Of a stretch of 64,000 nt of DNA, positions 45,953 through 59,189 are shown in pieces. The translations under genes and the position numbers were made by a program. The notes under the pieces were generated by a model. It ran no database searches and was not told where the DNA came from. It saw only the letters and a list, made by a program, of their open reading frames with translations. Each line of letters begins with the position of its first letter. The stretch's first letter is position 1. The DNA comes from Actinomucor elegans. Lineage: Eukaryota; Mucoromycota; Mucoromycetes; Mucorales; Mucoraceae. Location of the stretch: NCBI GenBank assembly GCA_026027325.1, contig JAMSLZ010000006.1:1674001-1738000 (forward strand), in the 5' to 3' direction.

Positions 45953-46861
45953 TAGTTCTCGGTGGTTTTATTGTCTAGTAGGTAATAAAAAAAAATTCCT
46001 CCTTTCTTTTGTTTCAAATACAATATTCTTTTTCAAGGTTTTCGAAAAACAATAAAAAGGAAAGAGACAGAGAGAGAGAGAGAGAATCAAGAAATTATAT
46101 AGTAGCATGAGTCCGCGGGGGTTTAATCAAAACTGAAGCCCTACTACTGGTTCCTATGCAAAAAAAACACACACACAAAAGCTTAGACCCAAAAAGAAGC
46201 ACAATGGCTGTATATAATCGATCACTATCTAAAATATCCTCAGCCAAAACGCGTCAAAACTATAACAGGCCAATACGGCTTTGTATTTGCGAGGTGAGAT
46301 AATGATCTAGATTTCTGATCCCCGTCCGTTTCCACCTACTAGATATATTAATACACATATTGGTTATCTCTCATAATAGATTTCTTGTGGGCCAGAGCTT
46401 TTCTATTATTACATCATGTCACAAACAGGCTAGATTAAATGAGTCGAAACACCGAATAGGTACCACCAAGCACCCAGTAATTCAATCTGAGCCCTGAATC
46501 AAACCAATCGTTCTGGTTACTCTAAGGAACAAACACGCTTTTGCATTACTTATTACAGTTGAGCAAATTATATCGCAAAGTCATGAACATTCTTCGGGGG
46601 CTTTCAATTAAGCGCAATAACTCTTCGCAGTTAATAATAATAGCTATCCATTGTCATTATACATGATACAATGCATGGCAATAAAAGAATTGGATCTAAA
46701 CCAACTGGTAGTTAAATGTGGCAGTTTGTTCTGAACAAGGGTTACTCATCAGATGTGACATTTGACAGAGATCCATCAAGATTGTGTAAATTAAATAGTA
46801 CGCCATATCAATTTCCCTGGGCTTGGATTTTTCAGCTAATTTCAATCAAAATGGTACAGTG

Positions 46862-46903
<42 letters not shown>

Positions 46904-48680
46904 CACAGTATAGCATAGAAAACGTACGCATGATCATTTTAAGCGCTTAATATAACTAGTAGAGAATAAAGCGTTGATTTTGATGATATTCATCTTTGCA
47001 GTATAATCACAGCCACGATGCTCCATTAGAAAGCAGCAAAAGCCTCTCAAACTATCGGACTTATTTGGGGCTGCTTCACATGGCTTTATTCTTCCAAAAA
47101 CATATTCATACTAAGGAACCAATGTTTGGCTATTCATGCTCCCAGTTTCAAAGTAATCTTGTTAATGTGCTGTTGAGCTAGACGTTATTGAATAAATGAA
47201 AGGCTTTGTCGAGGTTGCTATCATGGTGATGGTAGTGGCGGTGGCGGCTACCTCTTTTATATCCAGACCAGTAATTTTTAATAGGCTTTTTGGGCTCCGG
47301 ACATAAAAAAATGTCGTGTCTGTAGTAGATGATAGGCACAAACTGGGCTATTCACTCTTTTACATACCTTATATAAAAATGAATACGTTTTTCACTAGTA
47401 TAGTTCTTGGAAATGGTTATTAATTGCTATTTTTTTGTTTCAGGAGGATAAACGTGTTCTGATCAGAGTTCATCTAGTCTTTGCACAAGGCGATAAAGCC
47501 ATTCCAATTTCATTCATTATTAAAATCACACTAAACACTACGAGAATATCAATTTGCAAAATTATATGCCAATCATGCTAAAGATGGTCGAATAAAGGAA
47601 ATAATTCTATCAAGGGAAGATATCATCATGCATGATGGACGAATGTTTAGTCTCCACTCCCCGATAAAATGGAGGATCTACCATTTAATTCCTGTGCGCC
47701 AGAAGTTGAGGGTTTATACTTCAAATTGTAACAATGATCGCATAAGGCAGTGAAAAACAACTGTCCTTGGACTTTGATTAAAGAATGTCTTTTGGGACAT
47801 ATATACTTTGTTTAAGGGTACACATTTCAGAGGCAGCTACATAATAATGCTATATGATTTTAGCTTTCTAGTAACTGGTTATCACATCATACAGTTATAA
47901 ATAAAAAGATAAAGTCATGCTCTACTTATTTCCTGGAATATAGGCCTTTTTTTTATGGTTTATTGATGCTTCAGAATATTCAATGGCGGTCATCATATTC
48001 AATTTCTATATCCTAATAATATCAATGATTCCTGTGCATCTGCATAGGCTTGCTGTTGAAATGTTAAAAAGATGAACAAATACATTACTGTAACATGATA
48101 ATAAGTCGGTATAAGGCGCACAAAAACCATAGATAAAGTTTTGAGGTTATTTTCTTTCAGTCATAGCTATCAAAAGTTTTATTTTGAATGATTTTAAACA
48201 GTCCAATTAAATGAAATATCTTGAACCCAATCTAATCAAATGATAATTAGCACAGACAGGGCACTGTAGTATCATTTTCACGCTCGGATTACCGAAACAG
48301 GGTTAATATCTGGTAACTTCAAGGGACTGTTTCTATTGTGCGATCTTCCTAGTCATAACCAAACTGCTTAGATACCAAGTAATCACATGTAATATAGGCT
48401 AGGGCTTTTTTTTTCTTCATCTTTGGACGAACATTATCCGAGTTTCATACTGACGTATTTAACTCAATGTGACGTAGTTTGACTCTGCAGCAAAGACGCA
48501 TTGATTAACTTGTACCAACGTTCAGCAAGTGCCATACGACATTCAAAACACTGAACTAGAGGATCTATTAACTACTAGAATCCCAAAGCTTGTGAAAAGT
48601 GAATTGGATGTGTGATACACAATATCACGCATACACTAGTTTCATTTCAACGACCGATTGTACTCTCTCTCTCTTTTTCT
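45953..48680. other. Long intergenic region, no gene seen
   Basis: About 2.7 kb of AT-rich DNA between divergent genes. It has a (GA)n leader next to DENND6, ACGCGT at 46249-46254, and a 41-nt A tract at 46862-46902. Short frames (for example 46996-47181) show no protein character. Confidence 0.45.
46862..46902 (+). repeat. 41-nt poly-A tract
   Basis: Pure A homopolymer in the middle of the longest intergenic region, without an adjacent gene end. Confidence 0.95.
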
Positions 48681-48784
48681 ATAATATAAAAGCGTAGGGT
48701 TTCATTTTACTATCGTTTTTTTTTTTCTCTCTCTTCTTTTTCACACTTTATTTCTCCTCTCCTTTCACTGTATTTTGGACAGAA
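48681..48784 (+). promoter_or_regulatory. TATA-like element and CT-rich leader
   Basis: ATAATATAAAAGC at 48681-48693 lies about 95 bp before the ATG at 48785, followed by T-rich and CTCTCT pyrimidine tracts. This is a typical fungal core promoter layout. Confidence 0.5.
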
Positions 48785-50056
48785 ATGTCATTATCAGAAA
48801 ATGATCAAGACAATGTCTTTGTAAGACATTTCCAGCAGCAAACAAAACAAAATCGTTCTCAGCAGCAACAACAGCAATCCTATAATAGACGTTCAGCTGC
48901 TACTAGCACAACTGAAAAGTCAGACCAAGGAAGCCAAATTTCGCCTACTACTGTATCATGGCCTATTTTACTAGCTGCAATACCTACTCTCGGCGCTTTC
49001 TTTGCTGGAAGCGCTGAAGTCTGGAGCGATTTCATTATGCTTTTGCTTATACTATACTATGTTTACAAGTGGATGACTGGTAAGTACACTCTGCTTCATA
49101 CACATGTCTGTTATTAATCCTACATAGTTCCGTGGTCTTATTATGAAAGCGCTCGTAGCCGAAGGATTATTCATCAGCAATCTTCTATTGAAAAAACAAA
49201 GGCTGGACTTTTGAACACCAAAGAAGATGAAGCCTATGCCAAGCGTATGCAACGAGAGCACGAAAAACGCAAACAAATTACAGCCGAGCTTCGTCGCCAT
49301 GAACTCGCTGGGTTGCTCTGGGTTGTGTTCTCTCCAGCTATTGCCGGATACACATTACAATACAGTCGTTATTTACTTAGCAACGTTGACCGATACATTA
49401 GCGCGTTTAATGTCACTGTATTCATCTTGGCTGCCTCCATTAAGCCTTTGTCGCATGTGTTGACGCTGTTGCAAGAGCGAACCATGTTCTTACAGAGCGA
49501 AGCTTTGGTCTCTGAAAGCCAAGTCCAAATTTTGCAAAACAAATTAGAACTATTAGAAAAAGAACTGATGGCGCTTCGTAAAGCCTATGCTACGAAAAAA
49601 GATCTTGGCCAAGTGACTGAAGATATCAACCCTACATTGCAGCAGCTGGCTAAGACCCTAAAACGTTTTGAAAAGCGCGATCTTGCCTTGAAAACTTGGG
49701 CTGAAGAGCAGTTTACTTCAATTGACTTGAAAGTACGCGAATTCGATCAGTATATTTGCTATCGCATTGAACAAGATCAACGTCAGCAAGCGCATGGCTT
49801 GGTCGTTAGCTTGATCTTGTTGCCACTAAACATTTCTTTGTGGGTCGCTAAACGTATGACATTGCTGCTACCAGTGCATCATAGTAATAACTTGCTGGCA
49901 GCTTCGGTAGGATCACCTACTTCTTCTCCTCCAGTGTCTCATCAACGCTCTGTAAAACCTATATCATCTGCTCGGTATCAAATGACACACAGCATGCCCG
50001 ATCCGACCGAATCGAGTTACTCCACTGAAGGAAGTATTGCTGCCTTTGGACATTAA
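48785..50056 (+). CDS. Multi-pass membrane protein with coiled coil, fungal
   Basis: Two exons, 48785-49079 and 49128-50056 (48-nt intron), 407 aa. After a Gln-rich N-tail come hydrophobic segments WPILLAAIPTLGAFFAG and FIMLLLILYYVYKWM, a cytosolic basic stretch (YYESARSRRI, REHEKRKQITAELRRHEL), then LAGLLWVVFSPAIAGYTL and FNVTVFILAASIKPLSHVL. A coiled coil of about 60 residues (QVQILQNKLELLEKELMAL) and a last hydrophobic segment (GLVVSLILLPLNISLWVAK) follow. I believe similar proteins of unknown function occur widely in fungi, but no function is known to me. An internal-membrane location is likely. Confidence 0.82.
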
Positions 50057-50440
50057 ACACGCATTCTTATGTACTAGATTCCTACTAATTTATCATTTCG
50101 CTTTTTCATATCAGACCTTTCTTATTTATACATGACTTATTATCTACTCATATATAATCCATTCACTTTTATCTACTCCATTCACTCTTAATTCTTAATA
50201 TGCATATCTACTCAATAAATAAATCCTTATCCATCTAAAACGTAGCAAGCTTGGAACACTGTTTTGTTCTAATCAATACATCAATTTCCATGTAGTAAAG
50301 ATAAACTTCAGATCCAGGCTCAAACACTCTAGGTTGCTAGTTTTTGTTTGAATCAAAAGGGAAAATATACATTTTTTTAATATAAAATAAAGCGTGTTTC
50401 TGCGGGGATAGTTGCGTGTGGAGTGTAATGTGTAAATCGT
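50057..50440. other. Convergent intergenic region
   Basis: 384 bp between the two stop codons, with AT-rich 3'-UTR-like sequence and an AATAAATAAA at 50215-50224. No gene. Confidence 0.5.
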
Positions 50441-51374
50441 CTATGCTGTTTGAGCCAAGTATCCTCTGTTCTTGGGATCAGAGTAATATTCTATATGAAA
50501 ACAAAGTCGCAGTCAGTTACCAAGAATCGTGAGGATAAAAAAAAACACTTACTGATATCTTCCTTTCGTAATGGTGCAGCCAACTTGGGAGTTTGTGCAA
50601 ACTTTTCAGGATGAACAACGGATCTCAATCCAAGCTCATTGTAGTAACGAGTCACGATTTTTCCACCTGCCTTTTCAATAGCTTCAATAGCCTTTTGTGA
50701 TGCTCTCGAAACTTCAATAGTAATAGGCACATTAAAGGAATCGGCACCCTAATGTTGGAATGATTAGTTAACTATGAAAGGGCCTGTTATTCAAGGCAAC
50801 TTACAACACTCAATAATTTGACACCATCCTCGATCTTGTGTATACAACGACTATCTAACAAATGCTTCATAGTAATGGGTTGAGAAGCATCAATGCGACC
50901 TGATTGAATCCAATGCTGAAGGCGATCCAAATTTAATTCTTGGTAATCTTTGCCATGGCTATTATATATGTATTAATATCACAGCATTTAGGTTATTGAG
51001 TAAACCAAAATAGCTTACATGTTATAGAAACCACGCTTAGGCAAACGTCTAACCAAAGGTGTTTGACCACCTTCGAACCAAGGGACAGGCTGACCGTTTC
51101 CAGATCTAGCTTTTTGACCTTTATGACCGCGACCTGCAGTCTTGCCCTTACCATAACCAGGACCACGACCTACACGAGTACGCTTTTAAATAATGTTAGT
51201 TTCAAGGCACAAACATACTGAAGAAGAAAAAAGCAAGTATACCTCGGAAACAGCACCGGCATTATCAGCCAAATGACCAAGATTAACAGGGGTCTTGGGT
51301 GGCTGAATGGCTTGTGTTGAAAGTGCACGAGCTGTAGGGCCTGAAAGGCGAACTGAAAATACTGAGCGAAGCAT
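50441..51374 (-). CDS. MRPL10: Mitochondrial large-subunit ribosomal protein uL15m
   Basis: Structural protein of the mitochondrial 54S subunit. Five exons: 51374-51243, 51182-51019, 50958-50805, 50748-50553, 50490-50441, giving 231 aa. The N-terminus [20 protein letters not shown] is an Arg/Ser-rich mitochondrial presequence. The Gly/Arg/Lys-rich core [20 protein letters not shown], then KGQKARSG and [17 protein letters not shown], is the L15 signature. The C-terminal part contains [20 protein letters not shown] and [15 protein letters not shown], the expected L15 C-domain, with a fungal mitochondrial extension. All introns are 56-62 nt. Confidence 0.93.
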
Positions 51375-53328
51375 TGCACTGATTGATCTTTAAATCAAAG
51401 AATGACAAGGGACGATATAAAGCTTTTTTTTTCTAGGGTTCGGGCGAGACAGGTAAGGCTATAAAGTGAAGCAGTCAGCTTGGGGTTTGAAGGTCCGCCA
51501 CTCAACGGTTTTGGATGTTTTACAATAAAATGTATTATAAATAATAATTAAACCAGTTGCTATGTAGCCCTATTGAACCATTAAACGATTTAACTGTCAG
51601 CAATAGAGATATGTTGATGGTGATTCCTGCAAATGTTAGCCTTGGAGACTTCTATCATCTTGTTGAAAACTTTAGATTTCATTGGATGTCGGGATACAGC
51701 GTTTGTTTAAATGGATGGTCCTTGGAATGAACTGGACAAATATTCTCTAAATCGCAGACAAGGCAGGATTTTCTAATTCTGTGAATCAATTAGAAACATG
51801 TAAATTTTTTTTTTTTTAATTAAACAGTGATTAAAAGTACATGGCAAAGTTAGCGGGCTACAATAGACCTTAAGAACTTGCTGTTTTTGTTCTGTAATTC
51901 AATCTTCTATCTTTTCTTTATATAATTACAATAGGCAAGTTCAAAGGTGCCCTCATAGTTTTCCAAGACTACAATATCAACGTATAGACGGAATAGATTA
52001 TTAATCCTAGATCCAAAAATTATTTAGCAAATGGATCGCTTTCATTGGTAACAATGCTTGAAAATGATATTCCATTAACAAAAATCTGTAAACTTGAATC
52101 AAACATGATAATGAAGCTGGCTTAATATACTTTTTTCAATGTTTTTACTTGTAAGATTATATAGCAAAACAATCACCTTGCAGAAAACTCCGATATCAGG
52201 CAAAATCTGATTTTCTAGCGCAAGGTAGTGCCTTATCATCTCTCACGAAATGCGCGCCATTTGGAAGAGTACTCAGTTCTCTGTAAGGTTCATTAGGCAT
52301 CAAAACATTCAATTTGCTACCGACGCTCAGAAAAGTGAGATTTCTGGTTTTTTATATGCAATTTCTGGTACTGATTATCAAAATTGACATGGCCTATTCT
52401 TCCATCTAATATTTTTCTGTCAAAATCCGTCCAATATCGCATGCGATGGATAACTTATGTTTATAACAAGCTGCTGTATCTTGTAGAAAGTCAAATTGGT
52501 CTAAACTAGCAATATAAAATAGATGTATATGAGTAGAAATACCAATGTAAGCAAAGAGCAATGCTGTACATTTATAACCGCGATTCAGCCGGAATAATGC
52601 GTGATGTTATTGTACAATACATAGCTTTGTTACTAGAATGGATCAAGCCTTATAAAAAGGCATTACGCTAGAGCGATGGCTAGGTAATTCTGCTAAAACT
52701 AGACATAGATGTACGTTGACTTTATATTTCTTGAAGCAACTTTTCTTTCTATCCTTTTGGTATAGACATTCATATATACTGCAGTTCAATGATTACCTTT
52801 ACATATATGTCCAATATTAACTTTTCAAAGGGTGTGTAGCACAGACATATCCTATAGTGGTAAAATATAAATCTACTTTTTTTTTTTAAACTTTTTAAAC
52901 AGCCGCATACCCACTGGTCCAATTGTACAGAGAAAATATAGGCCTTGAGCCATCTTTTATATATTTTCTCACCCCAATATTATACTTCTTTAATAGTTTG
53001 ACTTTTCTGCTTTTCGCTATATTCAACTCTTCATATAATACCACGTAGTTATTCGTCAGATCTGCGCTCCTAAAAGGTTCTTATTTTAAAAGATCAAGAA
53101 GCAAGGACCTTGCCTTCTATACGCAACCTTAAATCTTCTTTTTAAAGATTTTTTTTTAATTTTTTTGACGCGGTGGATTGACTCGGTGGAAGAAGGATTA
53201 CCTCTTATAGGTTTTTGAGCCTTTCCATCTCATCGTTTCTTTCCACACACTGATATAAAACCCAATTCTTTTGTTTACCTCTTCTTCTTTTCTTTTTTTT
53301 TTCACTTTCAAATCGCCATCTCGAAACC
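51375..53328. other. Intergenic, no gene seen
   Basis: About 1.95 kb between divergent uL15m and SHMT. AT-rich; near SHMT it has T-rich tracts and an ACGCGG at 53168. The purine/pyrimidine-rich leader at 53280-53315 directly precedes the SHMT ATG. Confidence 0.45.
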
Positions 53329-55270
53329 ATGCTCAGATCTCTCCTCACAAGTGCTGCTAAACCCTCTGCTATGCGCATGGTTAGACCTGCTCTCACTCAA
53401 GCCAAGGTACATACGCGAATTATTTTTACGTGTTTCCTTTATATTAAATCTCGTTTAATAGCGTGGATATGTTTTCCCTGCTGGTCAACAAGAGGTAAAA
53501 AAAAAAAAAAAAAAGGTGCAATTCTCAATGATCATTATAGAGGCTTACTCGTTGACGTAGTTTCTTAACGAAAGACTTGAAAAGTTGGATCCAGAAATGT
53601 TCGATATCATTGAAAAGGAAAAGAAGAGACAACAAGAATCTGTAGATCTCATTCCTTCCGAGGTTAGATAACAGAATTATATTTAATTCAACTTATTTTG
53701 CTTACCTACGGTATCATGTAGAACTTTACCTCTAGAGCTGTTATGGATGCTCTTGGCAGTGTTATGCAAAACAAGTATTCCGAAGGTTATCCTGGCGCTA
53801 GGTAAAATAGAGCAATTCTACTTGTTCAATCATAGATGGACTCACATTCAAATAGATACTATGGTGGTAACGAATTCATTGATATGTCTGAAAACCTTTG
53901 TCGTAAGAGAGCCTTGGAGGCCTTTGACCTCGATAGCGAAAAGTGGGGCGTCAATGTTCAACCTTTATCTGGTGCTCCTGCCAACTTGTACGTCTACGGT
54001 GCTATCATGAAGCCTCATGACCGTATTATGGGTCTTGATCTTCCTCATGGTGGACAGTAAGTATTTCAATATAAACGAAAAGGACAGGAAAAGATTTAAA
54101 CCTCTTACTTTGATAGTTTGTCTCATGGCTATCAAATTCCTAACAAAAAGATTTCTCAAGTTTCTGCCTACTTTGAAACCTTGCCATACCGTTTAGATGA
54201 ATCTACTGGTCGTATTGATTATGATGCTTTGGAAAAGAACGCCATGCTTTACAGACCCAAGGTTATTGTTGCTGGTGCATCTGCTTATGCTCGTAACATT
54301 GACTATGCTAGAATGAGAGACGTAAGATGGAGATGATCTATTTTGTAATAATGTGGGGTATTAAAAAAAAAAAAAAACTTTGATATTTAGATTGCCGACA
54401 AGTGTGGTGCCTATTTGATGGCTGATATGGCTCACATCTCTGGTTTGGTCGCCGCTGGTGTCTTGCCTGGTCCTTTCGATCACGCTGATATTGTCACCAC
54501 TACTACTCACAAATCTCTTCGTGGTCCTCGTGGTGCCATGATCTTCTTCAGAAAGGGTCTTCGTAGTGTTGATAAGAAGGGCAAAGGTACAATAGAGAAC
54601 AATGATTAGTCTATAGTACGTATTTCAACTCACACCTGTGAATGTTTTTTTTGTAGAAACCCACTATGATTTGGAAAACGCCATCAATCAATCTGTTTTC
54701 CCTGGTCATCAAGGTGGACCTCACAACCATACCATTGGTGCTTTGTCTGTCGCTTTGAAGCAAGCCAAATCTCCTTTGTTCAAGGAATACCAAGAACAAG
54801 TTCTCAAGAACAACTCTGCTTTCGCTAGTCGTTTCAACGAACTCAACTATAACCTTGTTTCCGGTGGTACTGATAACCATTTGCTTCTTGTCGACTTGAA
54901 GTCCAAGGGTGTTGATGGTGCTCGCGTTGAACGCGTACTTGAATTGGTCAACATTGCCTCCAACAAGAACACTGTTCCCGGTGACAAGAGTGCTTTGATC
55001 CCTGGTGGTCTTCGTATCGGTACCCCTGCCATGACCAGTCGTGGACTCAAGGAACAAGACTTTATCAAGATTGCTGATTTCATTGACCGTGCTGTCAAGA
55101 TTACCCAAGATGAAAAGAATAAGGCTGCTGGTAAGAAGTTGGCTGATTTCAAGAACCATATTGGTGATGGTGCTTCTATTGCTAGTATCCAACAATTGAA
55201 GAAGGAAGTCTCTGAGTTTGCTTCTACTTTCCCTACTGTTGGTTTCTGGGAATCAGAAATGAAGTACTAA
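53329..55270 (+). CDS. SHM1: Serine hydroxymethyltransferase, mitochondrial
   Basis: PLP enzyme that converts serine and tetrahydrofolate to glycine and methylene-THF. Eight exons: 53329-53406, 53462-53494, 53561-53662, 53722-53801, 53856-54056, 54117-54321, 54391-54586, 54657-55270, summing to 503 codons (502 aa). [20 protein letters not shown] is a clear mitochondrial presequence. Key motifs are [54 protein letters not shown] and [13 protein letters not shown], in which the Lys (about 274) holds PLP. The end has [12 protein letters not shown] 194-codon minus-strand frame lies antisense to the last exon and is a shadow. Confidence 0.97.
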
Positions 55271-56586
55271 GTTACTCCAATTCACCATATAGAAATATCC
55301 AATTTTCTTTTTTTTTTACCAAATTAGCTTGTAATAGAAGCTTCTTTGTGTTGTACTAGCATCTTTCTTCATTCCCACTTTACGATTAATCTGATCAAAA
55401 ATAAAAGACATATATTTATTCTACAGAATAGTTTAATTAATTCGTATGTATTACTGAAAAAATACTAGTTTTTAATGGATGGAGTATTGCAAGTAAACTA
55501 TATGCTTCAATGAACCATCAATGGACCATCAACGAATGGACTATTTCAAATAAGCTGCTTATGGTTATTATATTCAAGGCGGCTGTAGCAGTTGGGATTA
55601 TCGTATTCCTCTCCATTATAGACTCAAAAAAAAAGAGCCTAATGACTATTTAATATGTAGAATTTAAAAATCATCGCCAACTATATTATATGCTGTTTGT
55701 ACTTCAGATATATAAGGGTCTTATTAGATGTAGTGGCTCGTTTTTTTTTCTATAACGAAAATAGACAGTATATATCAGTATTCTTCTATAATTGCTACCT
55801 AATGCTGTTGTTGAATAAACTTGGCCTTATCCAAATGATCTAGGCATTACTCTACTATCTTCCTTCAATATATGTTTTTTATAGGGCGCAAAGTTCCGTT
55901 TAGAAGCTGAAAACGCTCAATACTCGATTCTTCAGACGAAAAAGTTTTCAATGGGTACTTTGTTATGCATAATAATCTAATCTCCTTGACTATTTTTTGT
56001 TCAAAAAAACTCTGAACGCTGTATACCTTGTGGTTGGCTGTCGGAGATTACACGATAGAATATTATTATTACTATAAATGAGTAGGGAGCCCTTTTTGTT
56101 GAATTGAAAAGAAAAAAAAAAGCTTCATCAGCTGTTGCTTTTACAAAACGTTTATATAATAAACATGTCTAGTTATGTATGACTATTTAGTAGAGTATAT
56201 ATGAATACCAGCTTAACATCGAATGATATAATATAATAATAATGGATCTTTTTAAAATATTGAATTATTCTCAATTTAAATATAATTTTCAAGTGCTTTC
56301 ATTTTGCAACGAAAAATCGCATTTTTTCTTGCGAACAAAATTCAAAAAAAAAAATAGATATTTAAAAGAGCAAGTAACAAACCCTTTGGTATTAAATGCT
56401 TTGTCTTTAAACTACTATCTACCCAACCAAGCATTCAACCAAGGGTTTAATAAATGGCCTCCGATGGGGTGGACCTTATGAAAGAGCCAACCTCGCGGAG
56501 CTTTGACTGATGACGTTCTATACCCTTCTGGGCACGCCTCTAATAAACTTTTTTTTTTTCTTCTTTTCCTTCAACTACATACAGCC
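55271..56586. other. Intergenic, no gene seen
   Basis: About 1.3 kb. AT-rich 3'-flank of SHMT and promoter of SYF1; a T-rich stretch and the motif TCTAATAAAC lie 40-60 bp before the SYF1 ATG. The 79-codon frame at 56242 is low complexity. Confidence 0.45.
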
Positions 56587-59102
56587 ATGGTCGCTAATCA
56601 CGAGGAATTCTTGATCGTAAATCTCAAATAATTAAAGTAAAAACTTTTACAGCTAACCTTATCCTTTTGATCGCTAGAACGAGCACGATATTCCTTACGA
56701 AGAAGAACTTTTACGTAGCCCTTATTCGCTTCGTGCTTGGTTACGTTATATTGATCATAAGCGACTTGGCGCCTTCAGCGAACTCTGTTTTGTATTTGAA
56801 CGTGCGCTTCAAGAACTCCCAGGATCTTATAAATTATGGAAACAATACCTAGATATTCGACGCGAAAAACTCAAAGGCTTAAACGCTGTTCGACACAAGC
56901 AACAATACATGATCGTTATTGGTCTTTATGAACGTGCATTGGTACTTCTCAACAAGGTATAGCCTACAGAGAGAAAGAAAGAAAGAAAAAGAAAAAAGTT
57001 TCTTATTTATTCTATACCAATGTATTATTAGATGCCTCGAATGTGGCTCGATTACCTTTCATTACTCACAACATTGCCCATGATTACCAAGACGCGACGC
57101 TCGTTTGACAATGCATTGCGTGCTTTACCTGTGACCCAACACAATCGTATTTGGGAACTTTATTTACAGTTTGCTAAAGCAGCAGGTGGAGAAACAGCCA
57201 TTCGTATCAATCGTCGTTACTTGAAGTTGGAACCTACATTTGTAGAGAATTATATTGACAGTTTGATCAAACTTGAACATTATGATGAAGCCGCCATCAA
57301 GTTGGTTTCGATTGTAAATGATACCAAATTTAAATCGTCGCGCGGTAAATCGCATTATCAGTTATGGCAGCAATTGTGTGAGCTTGTGGTGGATCATTGC
57401 GATGATATCAAGAGTGTGCAAGTCGAACCTATTATTCGTAGCGGCATCAAACGTTTTACAGATCAAGTGGGTGTATTGTATTCTCGTTTAGCCATGTATT
57501 GGATCAAGATGGCACAATTAGAAAAAGCAAGAGATATATTTGAAGAAGGCATCACAACAGTTATGACAGTAAGAGATTTTACAGTGATCTTTGATGCTTA
57601 TGCTGAATTTGAGGAAGAAATGATTACCACCAAGATGGAAATGGCTAGTGAGCGTGAAGCCGCTGGTGAAAAGGACCCAGAAGAAGATTTGGATTTGGAT
57701 TTGCGTCTGCTTCGATTTGAACGGTTGATGGATCGACGTCCGTTCTTGGTCAATGATGTACTTTTAAGACAGAATCCCAATAATGTATTAGAATGGCAGC
57801 AACGAGTGGCACTATGGGGCGATAATAAAGAAAAGGTAACCCCTTTCTTTGACTTAAACGTTGCAGTTGTATTCACCATCTTATAGGTTGTCGATACTTA
57901 TACACAAGCAGTTCAAACCATCAACCCCAAAAAAGCGCATGGTAAATTACACGAGTTATGGGCTCGCTTTGCCAAGTTTTATGAAGATGGTGGTGATTTG
58001 GATTCTGCTCGAGCCATTTTTGAAAAGGCCGTCAAGGTTAACTACAAGGCAGTCAATGATTTGGCTGAAGTATGGTGCGAGTATGCAGAGATGGAGACGC
58101 GTCATGATGCCTTTGATACAGCGATCGAAGTGATGTGCCGCGCTACCCAAACACCCAAATTACTCAACATCAACCCTAAGCAAGTCAACTTCCACGATGA
58201 ATCAATTCCAGTGCAACAGCGTGTATTCAAGAGTCTGCGTTTATGGAGTTTTTATATTGATTTAGAGGAAAGTGTGGGTAGCATTGAAAGTACAAAGGAA
58301 GTCTATGATAAGGTGATGGATTTGAGAATCGCTAATCCTCAAGTTATTGTCAACTATGCTACATTCTTGGAAGAGAATCAATACTTTGAGGAATCATTCA
58401 AAGTGTATGAACGTGGTATTGAATTGTTTGGATGGCCCATTGCATTTGAATTATGGAATATTTATCTGGAGAGATTCTTGAAGCGCTATGTAAGTGCATT
58501 GCTGAGTTGTAAATGCAATTGGACTAATACGTTTTAAATAGGGTGGCTCCAAGCTGGAACGCGCTAGAGATTTGTTTGAACAAGCACTAGAAGACTGTCC
58601 TCCAAAATACGCTAAATCTATCTATTTAATGTATGGTAAATTGGAAGAAGAACATGGTCTTGCTCGTCATGCTATGCGTGTCTATGACCGTGCCACCAAG
58701 GGTGTTTCTGATGAGGATAGAATGGTTATGTTTGAATACTATATCGCTAAAGCAACCGAATCATTCGGTGTTATGGCTTCTCGCGAGATTTATGAACGCG
58801 CCATTGAAGCTTTACCTGACAAGGATGTGCGTGTGATGAGTTTGAGATATGCTGAACTGGAAAGAAAACTAGGTGAAATTGATCGTGCCCGCGCTATTTA
58901 TGGCTTTGCATCGCAACTATTTGATCCCAGAGTAAGTCATTGTTATTGTTAACTAGCAAGTACTAATCAATCATGAATGTAGACACAACCCGCGTTTTGG
59001 AAGACTTGGCACGATTTCGAAGTGCAACACGGTAATGAAGATACTTTCAAGGAAATGCTTCGTATTAAGCGTAGTGTGCAAGCTACGTTCCCCAGTGTTT
59101 AG
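56587..59102 (+). CDS. SYF1: Pre-mRNA splicing factor SYF1 (XAB2), HAT repeats
   Basis: Scaffold of the Prp19/NineTeen complex in the spliceosome. Six exons: 56587-56616, 56678-56956, 57032-57835, 57887-58489, 58542-58931, 58983-59102, giving 741 aa. The first exon is only ten codons ([10 protein letters not shown]) and joins to [20 protein letters not shown], the usual Syf1 start. HAT (half-TPR) repeats run along the whole protein, for example [50 protein letters not shown] and [17 protein letters not shown]. It ends [18 protein letters not shown], right after the last HAT unit. Yeast and animal Syf1 (about 855 aa) continue beyond this point, so the C-terminal tail is missing or very short. 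Confidence 0.95.
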
Positions 59103-59189
59103 TCAATTTTATATATAAATTGTTTACAATAGTAATAGAGGTATATTGTATGCATGAAAAGGTTCAAGGTGCATTTAATGGATAAACTA

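Noticed and set aside
54611..55195. 194-codon minus-strand frame
   Set aside because: Antisense to the last SHMT exon; it arises from codon bias of a highly expressed gene.
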